From the NCBI GenBank assembly GCA_024408015.1, contig JAKSVJ010000007.1:1-14509 (forward strand): DNA of 14,509 nucleotides, given 5' to 3'. This document shows positions 1 to 7,500 of the stretch, piece after piece; position 1 is the first letter of the stretch, and the number at the start of each line of letters is the position of its first letter. The notes below the pieces were generated by a model. That model was not told where the DNA came from and ran no database searches. It saw nothing but the letters and a program-made list of their open reading frames with translations. The stretch comes from Clostridia bacterium. Its GTDB lineage: Bacteria > Bacillota > Clostridia > Oscillospirales > CAG-272. The position numbers and the translations under genes are program-made.

Positions 1-1
1 T

Positions 2-706
2 GGAAATGGCAAAATTGTAGTTATTGTTGTCATGGTGGTTGGTATAATAGCGGTTGTTTATGGCATATTTATGATTGTTAAGAATGCAAAGAAACCATCA
101 GATGACTATTCACAATATAATCGTATTAATGAAGATGAGATTAACCAAAGTAAGAGAGAAGAAGTAGAAAACAACACAGAAGAAAAGCAAGAGTATGTAT
201 TCCACTTCACTGGCAAATTGAATCAAAGTTATGTAATGAAAGATCGTTACGATAATGAAGTGTTCAAGGCTGATTGTGAAGGGATTACTATTGTAAAAGC
301 TACAGACTTCAATTTTGTTAATGTTAGAACCGGCAGTAGCAAAGCAAGAAAAATTGGACACACAGTTACCTCTTCTATAGGTGGTGATGCATCAATATTT
401 GCTAATATCTCTTCTAGTTTTAAGATTGATGGTGAGAATTGTTGGGACTTCCTCAAAAATATGGGATATGGTTTTAATTTCTCATTGAATGGATTAAAAT
501 CCCATTATGAAGTTTATCATCAAGGAGTAAATGTTGGCTCAATAGAGATAGCGGGAACAGAAGTGATGAATAAAAAATATGAAGGAAATGCTTTAGCAAA
601 ACTTCCGACAAATGGAATCTTTAGAATTTCTTGTCAACCAAGCGAAGTGGAGGGATTTTTCTACATTTGTTTCTGTATCACAAAAACAGAACCAACAATT
701 GATTAG
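2..706 (+). CDS. Unrecognised single-pass membrane-anchored protein, 5' end cut by window edge
   Basis: The reading frame is open to the left edge, with no stop before the first in-window ATG at 32. The hydrophobic stretch already begins before that ATG (GKIVVIVVMVVGIIAVVYG), so the true start is probably outside the window. What is visible is one transmembrane helix, then a polar, charged linker (about residues 18-53 counted from the ATG at 32), then a compact globular domain of about 165 residues rich in beta-type sequence and aromatic residues, such as YVFHFTGKL, KARKIGHTVTSS and KYEGNALAKLPTNGIF. The topology suggests an N-terminal anchor, but the side of the membrane is not clear. The domain faintly recalls LURP-one/tubby-like beta-barrel proteins. 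That is a low-confidence impression, and I do not assign a function. A strong terminator follows directly, so this gene ends its transcription unit. Confidence 0.75.
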   Translation, partial: GNGKIVVIVVMVVGIIAVVYGIFMIVKNAKKPSDDYSQYNRINEDEINQSKREEVENNTEEKQEYVFHFTGKLNQSYVMKDRYDNEVFKADCEGITIVKATDFNFVNVRTGSSKARKIGHTVTSSIGGDASIFANISSSFKIDGENCWDFLKNMGYGFNFSLNGLKSHYEVYHQGVNVGSIEIAGTEVMNKKYEGNALAKLPTNGIFRISCQPSEVEGFFYICFCITKTEPTID

Positions 707-730
707 TACTGACATGAGTTAAAATCAAAA

Positions 731-761
731 GCACCTGGCGTAAAACCAGGTGCGATTTTTT
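731..761. terminator. Bidirectional intrinsic terminator between convergent genes
   Basis: A perfect 8-bp stem, GCACCTGG (731-738) with CCAGGTGC (746-753), encloses a 7-base loop and is followed by GATTTTTT on the plus strand. On the minus strand the stem is followed by TTTTGATTTT. It can therefore stop transcription both from the membrane protein on its left and from the HD-GYP gene on its right, whose TAA stop (762-760) lies in the T tract. Confidence 0.9.
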
Positions 762-2052
762 AAGTTTGTCCATTGTAAAGATTTAATACTTCATCTTTGG
801 CATCCATGAATATTTTAGTTAGCTCTGGATCAAAATCGGTACCAGAACCTTTTTCAATTATATCAAAACATACATCAAGAGGAAGAGCATCACGGTAGCA
901 ACGTTTTGCAGAAACTGCATCAAACACATCGGCAATTGCCATGACACGTGCATGCAATGGAATTTCTTCGCCCTTTAAACCTCCTGGATATCCTTTTCCA
1001 TTCCATTTTTCATGATGGTATTTAGCAACCTCATAAGCAATTTGAATGAATTCAGGTTCACTCAAATCATTGAATGTGTTACGAATAATCTCTCCACCAT
1101 TTGATGAGTGCTGTTTCATAATGGCATACTCATCATCAGTTAATTTACCGGGTTTTTGAAGGATATAGTCTGGTGTGGAAATTTTGCCGATATCATGAAG
1201 TGGAGCTGCTTCTAGTATGTTCTTAGTGTAGTCACGAGTCAGGATTTTTCGATACTTGGTGTGCTTTTGCATTTCATCTAGAATAATGCCAACATATCCC
1301 TTGGTGCGTTTAATGTGGCCGCCAGTGCTATTATCACGACTCTCAACCAATGTTGAGAAACTGATAACCATTTCAGAGTAGAACAATTGAACACGCTTGA
1401 TGTTAGGATCTTCAAAATTGATATACAATCCCAATACAAGTAAGGTTGGCAATATTGATGACACAAGGGATTCAGGCCAAATGATTTGTACTAATAACAT
1501 TAGGAATGACAGAGATAGGAATGAAATAATTCCAATAAATTTACGCTTTTCTAATGTTCGTCTTTTAATAAGGACATTTCCAAATATTAGTCCAAAATGA
1601 ACTACCATTGATGCATAACAAGCAATTGCTGATATTCCCATGGAGTAGTATGTGGTTTCTCCGGCAATATAGTAAGTTTGCCATAAAAAACCTAAAATAA
1701 TCGATATTGAAATAAATGCAGGAATCAAAAGGATAAGTATACGACCCTTTTTATCCTTTGGGATTCCTTGTGTAATCTCAATCATGTAGATATAAGATAA
1801 AATAATCACAATATCCATTGTGATGTAGAAAAGTGCGTGGAACAGTAAATTCAGCCAACCCGGCACAATATCCATGTGGTTTACAGTCCATGCGGTTACA
1901 CCATCAAAAGTTACTGCTAGTGGCGTAATCCACAAAAGCAAATCAAAATAATGATTGCGTATTATGTGTGTACTTCTAGTACCTCTAATATAGAGTGCTA
2001 TAATGTATGCAAGTACAATAATGCAACCAAGTTGTAATTTAAAAGTAAACAT
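760..2052 (-). CDS. Seven-helix membrane HD-GYP protein, probable cyclic-di-GMP phosphodiesterase
   Basis: The protein has 430 residues. The N-terminal half holds about seven hydrophobic segments (roughly residues 7-23, 36-52, 67-92, 104-125, 138-160, 171-192 and 197-212) and looks like an integral-membrane sensor of unknown ligand. The C-terminal half is an HD-GYP domain: an ESRDNSTGGH opening (237-246), the HDIGK metal motif (286-290), HHEKWNGKGYP (346-356) with the GYP signature intact, and the usual ARVMAIADVFDAV helix. All expected metal ligands seem present, so it is likely an active phosphodiesterase that hydrolyses cyclic-di-GMP to pGpG or GMP. Some HD-GYP proteins act on other cyclic dinucleotides. 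A weak AGAAAG ribosome site lies 9 bases before the ATG. It is a single-gene unit with its own promoter and terminator, and nothing links it to the sugar genes beyond sharing the divergent intergenic region with the MATE operon. Confidence 0.93.
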   Translation of the reverse strand: MFTFKLQLGCIIVLAYIIALYIRGTRSTHIIRNHYFDLLLWITPLAVTFDGVTAWTVNHMDIVPGWLNLLFHALFYITMDIVIILSYIYMIEITQGIPKDKKGRILILLIPAFISISIILGFLWQTYYIAGETTYYSMGISAIACYASMVVHFGLIFGNVLIKRRTLEKRKFIGIISFLSLSFLMLLVQIIWPESLVSSILPTLLVLGLYINFEDPNIKRVQLFYSEMVISFSTLVESRDNSTGGHIKRTKGYVGIILDEMQKHTKYRKILTRDYTKNILEAAPLHDIGKISTPDYILQKPGKLTDDEYAIMKQHSSNGGEIIRNTFNDLSEPEFIQIAYEVAKYHHEKWNGKGYPGGLKGEEIPLHARVMAIADVFDAVSAKRCYRDALPLDVCFDIIEKGSGTDFDPELTKIFMDAKDEVLNLYNGQT

Positions 2053-2111
2053 ATATTTAAGCTTTCTTAGAAAATTATGTAGTGATTTTTATTTAAGTTT
2101 TAACTTTCGTT

Positions 2112-2140
2112 ATTGTAACGCAATTATTTGTCAAAATCAA
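2112..2140 (-). promoter_or_regulatory. Sigma-A-type promoter for the HD-GYP gene
   Basis: Read on the minus strand, TTGATT (2140-2135) is followed after exactly 17 bases by TACAAT (2117-2112), close to the TTGACA-17-TATAAT consensus. It would give an untranslated leader of roughly 50-55 bases before the ATG at 2052. A second TTGACA lies inside the spacer, but it is only 11 bases from the -10 element and does not fit as its partner. Confidence 0.72.
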
Positions 2141-2210
2141 GAGAAGACATGAGTAAAAGTAACAAGGTGGAAAAATTTGAAAAACATTCATCTAAAAGAA
2201 CAAAAAAGCA

Positions 2211-2239
2211 TTGATTGTGCATTCTCTTTGTGCTAAAAT
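2211..2239 (+). promoter_or_regulatory. Extended -10 promoter for the MATE/TIM-barrel operon
   Basis: TTGATT (2211-2216), a 17-base spacer, then TAAAAT (2234-2239) preceded by the TGn extension (TGC, 2231-2233). The start of transcription would be near 2246, giving a short leader that carries the AAAGGAG ribosome site (2259-2265), 6 bases before the ATG at 2272. I found no terminator between this promoter and 6786, so it probably serves all three genes to 6775. No clear operator palindrome is visible between this promoter and its divergent partner. Confidence 0.75.
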
Positions 2240-2271
2240 CCCATTGAATTTTAAAACGAAAGGAGTCACAT

Positions 2272-3642
2272 ATGTTTACCAAAAAAAGAACACTAGATAT
2301 GACACAAGGACCACTATTTAGTCAAATAATGTTCTTTGCCTTGCCAGTGATGCTATCAAGCATTCTACAATTACTATTCAACTCTGCTGACTTGGTTGTA
2401 GTTGGTAATTTTGCTGGCTCAGAATGCATAGCAGCAGTTGGTGCAACTGGATCATTGGTTGCACTGCTTGTTAGCACTTTTATTGGATTGTCCGTTGGCA
2501 CTGCGGTTCTAACAGCTCAATATTTAGGTGCTCGCAATCATGAAGGTGTTCACAAAGTAGTACATACATCAATGTTGCTCGCTATAATAATTGGCATTTT
2601 CGTGGGAATAATTGGACTCTTTTTCTCTCGTAATTTTCTTTTATGGATGGATACTCCAGAAGATGTTTTGGAATTATCCACATTATATTTGACAATATAT
2701 TTTCTTGGTACACCAGGAAGTATGATATATAACTTTGGTGCTGCTATTCTTCGCTCAAATGGAGATACAAAAAGACCATTATATTACCTAACTGTTGCAG
2801 GTTTTGCTAATATTGTCTTGAATTTGATATGTGTTGCCGTTTTCAAAATGGATGTTGCAGGCGTTGCTATTGCAACAGTTGTTTCTCAGTATATTTCTGC
2901 GATTCTTGTTGTAATGAATCTATGTCAAATTGAAGGTTCTTGTAGATTAACAATAAAAAGCATGCGTTTTTACCCAAGTGAACTTTGGTCAATTATCAAA
3001 GTTGGCTTGCCAGCTGCAATTCAAAGTTCTCTCTATTCAATTTCAAATGTGCTAATTCAGTCATCTGTAAACTATTTTGGAACGGCTGTTCTTTCTGGCA
3101 ATACTGCAGGTGGTAACGTTGAAGGATATGTCAACGTTTCGCAAAGTGCATTTCATCAAAGTGCGCTTGTGTTTGCCGGACAAAACTTAGGTGCACATAA
3201 TTATAAACGAAGCAAAAAAGTTCTTTGGGCAGCGCTTGGTAGCATGACAATTGTCAGTCTTAGTTTGACTGGTATAGTTCTTTTGTTCCGTTATCCATTG
3301 TTGGGTCTATTCATAACGAATGACCCAGAAGCTCTTGAATATGGTGTCATTAGATTGTTTGTTGTTTGCTCAACTGAATTCTTCTGTGGTTTCCATGATG
3401 TTATTTGTGGGGAACTTAGAGGACTTGGTCGAACTATAGGGCCTATGGCAATGTGTCTTATGGGAATATGTGGTGTAAGAATAATTTGGATTTATACTAT
3501 TTTCCAAGAGGTTAAGACATATCCAATGCTTCTTGCTTGTTACCCGGTTTCATGGGTTATTACATCAATAGTGGCATTAGTATACTTTATGATAGTTGCA
3601 AAAAAGATGCCAAATACAGATGGTGATTTAGAAAAAGCTTGA
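2272..3642 (+). CDS. MATE-family multidrug/metabolite exporter
   Basis: The protein has 456 residues, the normal length for the multidrug and toxic compound extrusion family, with about twelve hydrophobic helices in two related halves. The first half has the typical opening FFALPVMLSSILQLLFNSAD followed by LVVVGNFAGSECIAAVGATG (residues 41-60). The second half opens with a matching IIKVGLPAAIQSSLYSISNV (241-260). Family members are cytoplasmic-membrane antiporters that use a Na+ or H+ gradient to expel organic cations, drugs or plant-type secondary metabolites. Substrate cannot be read from the sequence. The start is well supported by AAAGGAG 6 bases upstream of the ATG. It is the first gene of a likely three-gene operon with two TIM-barrel glycosidase-like genes. 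This context suggests export of a product or toxic part of the compound those enzymes process, which is inference. Confidence 0.93.
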   Translation: MFTKKRTLDMTQGPLFSQIMFFALPVMLSSILQLLFNSADLVVVGNFAGSECIAAVGATGSLVALLVSTFIGLSVGTAVLTAQYLGARNHEGVHKVVHTSMLLAIIIGIFVGIIGLFFSRNFLLWMDTPEDVLELSTLYLTIYFLGTPGSMIYNFGAAILRSNGDTKRPLYYLTVAGFANIVLNLICVAVFKMDVAGVAIATVVSQYISAILVVMNLCQIEGSCRLTIKSMRFYPSELWSIIKVGLPAAIQSSLYSISNVLIQSSVNYFGTAVLSGNTAGGNVEGYVNVSQSAFHQSALVFAGQNLGAHNYKRSKKVLWAALGSMTIVSLSLTGIVLLFRYPLLGLFITNDPEALEYGVIRLFVVCSTEFFCGFHDVICGELRGLGRTIGPMAMCLMGICGVRIIWIYTIFQEVKTYPMLLACYPVSWVITSIVALVYFMIVAKKMPNTDGDLEKA

Positions 3643-3686
3643 TTGTCTTTAAGTCGCAAGGCTTACGTAAAAGGGATGGAATTAAT

Positions 3687-5219
3687 ATGAAGAAATACAA
3701 GTGCTTATATAATGAAGATATGGGATGTATTGGATTAGTGGCTACACCAGAATGTCCATCTAATGATTACCCTGTAACTCGTGCACATGTCGAAAGATTC
3801 GTTCATGATATTGAAAACACTGCAGTTGATGCCTTCTTTTGTTGTCCTGTGGATTTGCGTGCCCCTTTTTGGCATAGTAAAACTAGACCAATATGGGAAG
3901 AGGATCGTTTGAAGTTCAAAGCCGTTCAAGGAAAGATGACATCCTCACAACTAAACATACATAGAACTAGAGATTATATTCTATCAGGTGGTGATCCTGT
4001 TATTGAGACATATAACGCGGTCAAAAACGCAGGAATCGATTTCTTCTTTTCTTTGAGAATGAACGATTGGCATTATGTTAATGAGGCTAATGCAGATAAT
4101 GCAATAGATTATCCAACCGTTGATAGATTTTTCATTGATCATCCTGAGTATAAAATTGGAAACCTTAATTCATCAAATCCAGTTGGATGGAAAAGGATGA
4201 ATCCACATCAGCAAAATTATTTAGTTCCAGAAGTTCGTGAACACTACTTGTCTTTAGTATCCGAACTTATTAATCTTTGCGATATTGATGGTTTTGAACT
4301 TGACTTTATGCGTTCTCCAAATTACTTTCCAGAGGATAAAATTGTCGAGGGAACACAAGTTATGACTGACTTCATTCGACAAGTTAGAAAGTTACTCGAT
4401 GAAGCAGGCAAAACAAGAAATAAGTTTATACCATTATGTCTTCATATGCCACACAAATATGAATATTGTGCAGCAATAGGCTTTGATTTGGAAACACTAG
4501 TCGAAGAAGGAACAGTACAAATGGTTGTTGCTACTTCTAGTTATTTCCATAATGAATCAATAGATATCGAAGGTTTTAAACGCCATCTTCCAAAAGCTCA
4601 AGTATATGGTGAAATTCAAGAAATCATATGTAAAAACGTGATTGATGGAGCTCAAATTGAACGAAAAATGACAACAGAATTGTTCCGTTCAACAGCTCAA
4701 AGCATATTGCATCGAGGAGCTGATGGAATTTCAATATATAACTATCAATTTTTCCGTCCTATGATATATGACAATCCACAATTGCCAGACGAGGAAATAA
4801 GCAAGGAAACACTTGTTGGTATAACAGATTTAGATTACTTAAAGAATTGCGATAAGTTATATGTTGTATCAGAATATGGACAGTCCACAAATGTTCTTGC
4901 ATCTTCAGGTAATACAACCATCCACATGGCGGTAAATGAAGACGAAAAAGCGCGGCATAGCGGCTCAATATTACGTCTTTCATTTAAGACAGATATTGAT
5001 GAAAAGAAGATATCAGTTTATTTTAATGGCACTGTATTGGATATAGATAGTGACAACAAGGAACTATTTGAGGCTAAGTCAAAGAATGGTCTTCTTCCTT
5101 CAAATAGAACAAGAAATTATGTTGTTCCACTTAATATCATTAAACTTGATAATGCAATTGAAGTACTGATGGATAATGATACAGTATTAACTGCAGTTGA
5201 ATTAGCTTTGTACAAATGA
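3687..5219 (+). CDS. Putative TIM-barrel glycoside hydrolase, uncharacterised family (paralogue 1)
   Basis: I choose the ATG at 3687 (510 residues). A longer frame from TTG at 3639 overlaps the MATE stop, adds 16 residues with no counterpart in its neighbour, and ignores the AGGGATGGA ribosome site at 3672-3680. The protein has an alternating strand/helix pattern typical of a TIM barrel. Conserved acidic blocks are FSLRMNDWH (121-129), DGFELDFMR (201-209, with E204 and D206 as candidate catalytic residues) and a later YGEIQE block (E309/E312). A C-terminal region of about 130 residues looks beta-rich (for example KKISVYFNGTVLD). No signal peptide or membrane helix is seen, so it is probably cytoplasmic. 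The layout recalls GHL10-like hypothetical glycosyl hydrolases, but I cannot name a CAZy family or substrate. The next gene is a full-length paralogue 26 bases downstream. Confidence 0.8.
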   Translation: MKKYKCLYNEDMGCIGLVATPECPSNDYPVTRAHVERFVHDIENTAVDAFFCCPVDLRAPFWHSKTRPIWEEDRLKFKAVQGKMTSSQLNIHRTRDYILSGGDPVIETYNAVKNAGIDFFFSLRMNDWHYVNEANADNAIDYPTVDRFFIDHPEYKIGNLNSSNPVGWKRMNPHQQNYLVPEVREHYLSLVSELINLCDIDGFELDFMRSPNYFPEDKIVEGTQVMTDFIRQVRKLLDEAGKTRNKFIPLCLHMPHKYEYCAAIGFDLETLVEEGTVQMVVATSSYFHNESIDIEGFKRHLPKAQVYGEIQEIICKNVIDGAQIERKMTTELFRSTAQSILHRGADGISIYNYQFFRPMIYDNPQLPDEEISKETLVGITDLDYLKNCDKLYVVSEYGQSTNVLASSGNTTIHMAVNEDEKARHSGSILRLSFKTDIDEKKISVYFNGTVLDIDSDNKELFEAKSKNGLLPSNRTRNYVVPLNIIKLDNAIEVLMDNDTVLTAVELALYK

Positions 5220-5245
5220 TAATTACCAATTGACTGGAGGCAATC

Positions 5246-6775
5246 ATGGCAGTTTTTTTCAATGAAGATCCAAACCACTACATTCACTCAAGATATTTGG
5301 CTGGAGACACTGAATTAACAGAAGATAATCTTAGAGATTTTATAAAATCATATGGCCAAACAAATATTACAGATTTTCTTGTGTGTGTTAATGCAAGTAT
5401 GCCATTTTATCCATCAACAAAATTAAAATCATCAATTGATAGATATAATGAGTGGGAGCAGGACACTATCATTTTGGACAAGTATCGCACATCAATATAT
5501 AAATGTGTAAAACTTTGTAGAGATGCTTATTCAAATGGAATAGATATATTCAACATTTGGATAGATGAAATAAGAAAAAACAAAATAAATGCATGGATAT
5601 CAATAAGAATGAATGATATCCATGATACAGATGACTTGAACAACTTTTTGCCAAGTGATTTTTATAAATCAAATTATGACAAAATTAGAGCAAATTATAG
5701 AAAGCCATTAACTCATCCTGAACATGCCTTAGATTATTCATATGAGGAAGTGAGAAATCACTATCTTACACTTATCGAAGATGCTTTAGATCATCACGAT
5801 TGTGACGGCATAGAACTCGATTATCAAAGAGAACCATATTGTTTTGCCATAGGTAAAGAATATGAAGGCCTTGAAATCATGAATGGCTTTATTGAAGAAG
5901 CTATCAAAATCATCAAAAAAGCAGAAGAAAAACGTGGTCACAAAATCATGATTTCTGCAAGAGTACCTTCTACTCCAAGAGATGCTACATTGCTAGGACT
6001 TGATGTAATTGAGTGGATTAATAGAGAATATTTTGATTACATAACAGTCTCTCCTCATTGGTCAAGTGTTGATAGCAACATGCCGATTGAGATGTGGAAG
6101 AGACTTGTTAAGGATAAAAAAACAAAGATTAATGCCGGGCTTGAAATATTGATTGATGCATACAATCGAAGAGGTCGTAAATACTTAAATATAGATCTTG
6201 AATCAGCTTTAGGATATAGTCACGCATATACATCAATTGGAGCAGATAATATATATTTGTTCAATTATATGAGTCTATTTGAAAAAATGGACGAAGAGAA
6301 TAGATGTGATGTTTTCAAAAGATCCAACTATGACTTACTACTAAAGACTATAGGTGATAATGAAAAAACCTTATTAGCCGATAGAAAGGTTGTTGTAACT
6401 TTCAGTGACACATGGATTCCTGGAGAAAAATCAAGAAAAGTTCTTCCATTATATATTCAAAACATAGATAAAAATGAACCATGTGCAATTAAAATATATA
6501 ATGGTACCATTCCAAAAGAAAAAGTTGTTACAATAAAAGTAGGATTTGATAAAGAAAAAGCCAAAGGCGACAAAGTGGTTTTATACTTTAATTGTGAGCC
6601 GTGTGCTTTAATAGGCAAAGCAGATCCTATATATCCAGCTTATGATGATCTTGATTATTATGAATATGAAGTTATAAACAACGGCAATATACCTTGTATC
6701 TCTATGCTTGAAATTGGAACAATAGAGGGCGAAGCAATTGCCCACTGGATCGAACTTGAGATAAAAACAAAATGA
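5246..6775 (+). CDS. Putative TIM-barrel glycoside hydrolase, uncharacterised family (paralogue 2)
   Basis: The protein has 509 residues, almost the same length as its upstream neighbour, and is alignable to it along its length. Matching blocks are ISIRMNDIH (118-126), VRNHYLTLIEDA (169-180), DGIELDYQR (187-195, with E190 and D192) and DNIYLFNY (334-341), and both have a beta-rich C-terminus ending in WIELEI or similar. A GLE motif at 298-300 may supply a second catalytic acid. There is no signal peptide. The start is set by GGAGG (5236-5240), 5 bases before the ATG. The pair probably arose by an old tandem duplication. They may cleave different linkages or form a mixed complex. The gene is very AT-rich with many ATA and AAA codons: the 60 bases from 5521 contain only 14 G or C by hand count. 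Glycosidase activity is inferred from fold-like features only. Confidence 0.8.
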   Translation: MAVFFNEDPNHYIHSRYLAGDTELTEDNLRDFIKSYGQTNITDFLVCVNASMPFYPSTKLKSSIDRYNEWEQDTIILDKYRTSIYKCVKLCRDAYSNGIDIFNIWIDEIRKNKINAWISIRMNDIHDTDDLNNFLPSDFYKSNYDKIRANYRKPLTHPEHALDYSYEEVRNHYLTLIEDALDHHDCDGIELDYQREPYCFAIGKEYEGLEIMNGFIEEAIKIIKKAEEKRGHKIMISARVPSTPRDATLLGLDVIEWINREYFDYITVSPHWSSVDSNMPIEMWKRLVKDKKTKINAGLEILIDAYNRRGRKYLNIDLESALGYSHAYTSIGADNIYLFNYMSLFEKMDEENRCDVFKRSNYDLLLKTIGDNEKTLLADRKVVVTFSDTWIPGEKSRKVLPLYIQNIDKNEPCAIKIYNGTIPKEKVVTIKVGFDKEKAKGDKVVLYFNCEPCALIGKADPIYPAYDDLDYYEYEVINNGNIPCISMLEIGTIEGEAIAHWIELEIKTK

Positions 6776-6785
6776 ATAAAACCAT

Positions 6786-6827
6786 AAAGGCAGCAAAATC
6801 GGACCAAGTCCGGTCTAGCTGCCTTTT
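6786..6827. terminator. Two-step hairpin terminator between convergent operons
   Basis: An outer stem AAAGGCAGC (6786-6794) pairs with GCTGCCTTT (6818-6826). Inside it, after a 5 x 5 internal loop, CGGAC (6800-6804) pairs with GTCCG (6808-6812) around a three-base loop. TTTT (6824-6827) follows on the plus strand, so it should end the MATE/TIM-barrel operon. On the minus strand the tail after the stem is TATGGTTTTATTC, a weaker T run, so it may also end the long importer/glycosidase operon, whose last stop is at 6851. Confidence 0.8.
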
Positions 6828-6850
6828 ATCGCTTGTTTGAAAAAAAGTGA

Positions 6851-7486
6851 TTACTTTGCGTAATTCAACAAATCTTTGAATGTAGAAATTGGATGATGAG
6901 TTTTGCTATACATAGCAGCAGGCCCAATACCAATTGTTGTGAATCCACCTGCAACGCCTGCGTCAATCCCGGCTTCTGCATCTTCAACTATATAGCATTC
7001 GCTTGGTTCTAATCCCAAGAACTGTGCACCTTTAAGGAATACTTCAGGATCTGGTTTTGAATGAGTAATGTTGTTTCCATCAGATACAGCATCAAAGTAT
7101 TTTGCCAAATCAGTTTTTTCAAGAATTGTTGGAGTATTCTTTGATGATGAACCTATTGATAGCTTGTATCCACGATTGCGTAGTTCTTCTAATGTTTCTC
7201 TAACCTCGTTACTAACATCAGATGGTTTCATTTCATTTAGAAGAGTACGATAGATTTCATTTTTCTCTGTAGCCATTGCCAACTGCTCTTCATCTGTATA
7301 TGTCTTATCACCAAGAGAAAGAATGATTCTAAGACTTTCCATACGTGAAACACCACGAAGTCTGTCGTTAACCTTTTCGTCAAACGGAAGACCTAAACGA
7401 TCAGCAATTACTTTCCATGCTTTGAAGTGGTAGATATCTGTAAAACAAAGAACACCGTCTAAGTCAAAAATAAAACCTTTTTTCAT
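6851..7486 (-). CDS. pgmB: Beta-phosphoglucomutase (HAD superfamily)
   Basis: The protein has 211 residues, close to the roughly 220 of Lactococcus lactis PgmB. It converts beta-D-glucose 1-phosphate to glucose 6-phosphate through a beta-1,6-bisphosphate intermediate in the cytoplasm. The HAD motifs are all present: FDLDGV with nucleophile D8 and acid/base D10, GSSSKN (112-117), SKPDPEVF (143-150) and VEDAEAGIDAG (167-177) with E168 and D169. PgmB-specific features are T16, H20 in YHFKAW, and RGVSRMESL (44-52) in the cap. The ATG overlaps the rhamnosidase stop (ATGA), so the two are translationally coupled. Beta-phosphoglucomutases normally serve a GH65 maltose, trehalose or kojibiose phosphorylase, and none is visible here. 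The source of beta-glucose 1-phosphate is either outside the window or the adjacent GH3 enzyme. A related HAD sugar phosphatase is a less likely alternative. Confidence 0.9.
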   Translation of the reverse strand: MKKGFIFDLDGVLCFTDIYHFKAWKVIADRLGLPFDEKVNDRLRGVSRMESLRIILSLGDKTYTDEEQLAMATEKNEIYRTLLNEMKPSDVSNEVRETLEELRNRGYKLSIGSSSKNTPTILEKTDLAKYFDAVSDGNNITHSKPDPEVFLKGAQFLGLEPSECYIVEDAEAGIDAGVAGGFTTIGIGPAAMYSKTHHPISTFKDLLNYAK

Positions 7487-7500
7487 GCTTGAATCTCCTT
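7483..7500 (-). promoter_or_regulatory. Coupled stop/start with embedded ribosome binding site for pgmB
   Basis: On the minus strand the rhamnosidase reading frame ends in TGA inside ATGA (7486-7483), whose ATG starts pgmB. AAGGAG (7500-7495) lies 8 bases before that ATG, inside the last codons of the rhamnosidase gene. Ribosomes that finish rhamnosidase can therefore restart on pgmB, which should tie the two protein amounts together. Confidence 0.82.

Noticed and set aside
2109..2124. Catabolite-repression (cre-like) site near TGTAACGCAATTA
   Set aside because: It fails the central CG and the right half of the TGWAANCGNTNWCA pattern. The stretch is better explained as the -10 region of the HD-GYP promoter.
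2118..2134. TTGACA as the -35 element of the HD-GYP promoter
   Set aside because: It is only 11 bases from TACAAT. The TTGATT just upstream has the proper 17-base spacing.
3639..3686. Upstream TTG start for the first TIM-barrel gene, overlapping the MATE stop
   Set aside because: The extra 16 residues have no counterpart in the paralogue, and AGGGATGGA sits at the right distance before the ATG at 3687.
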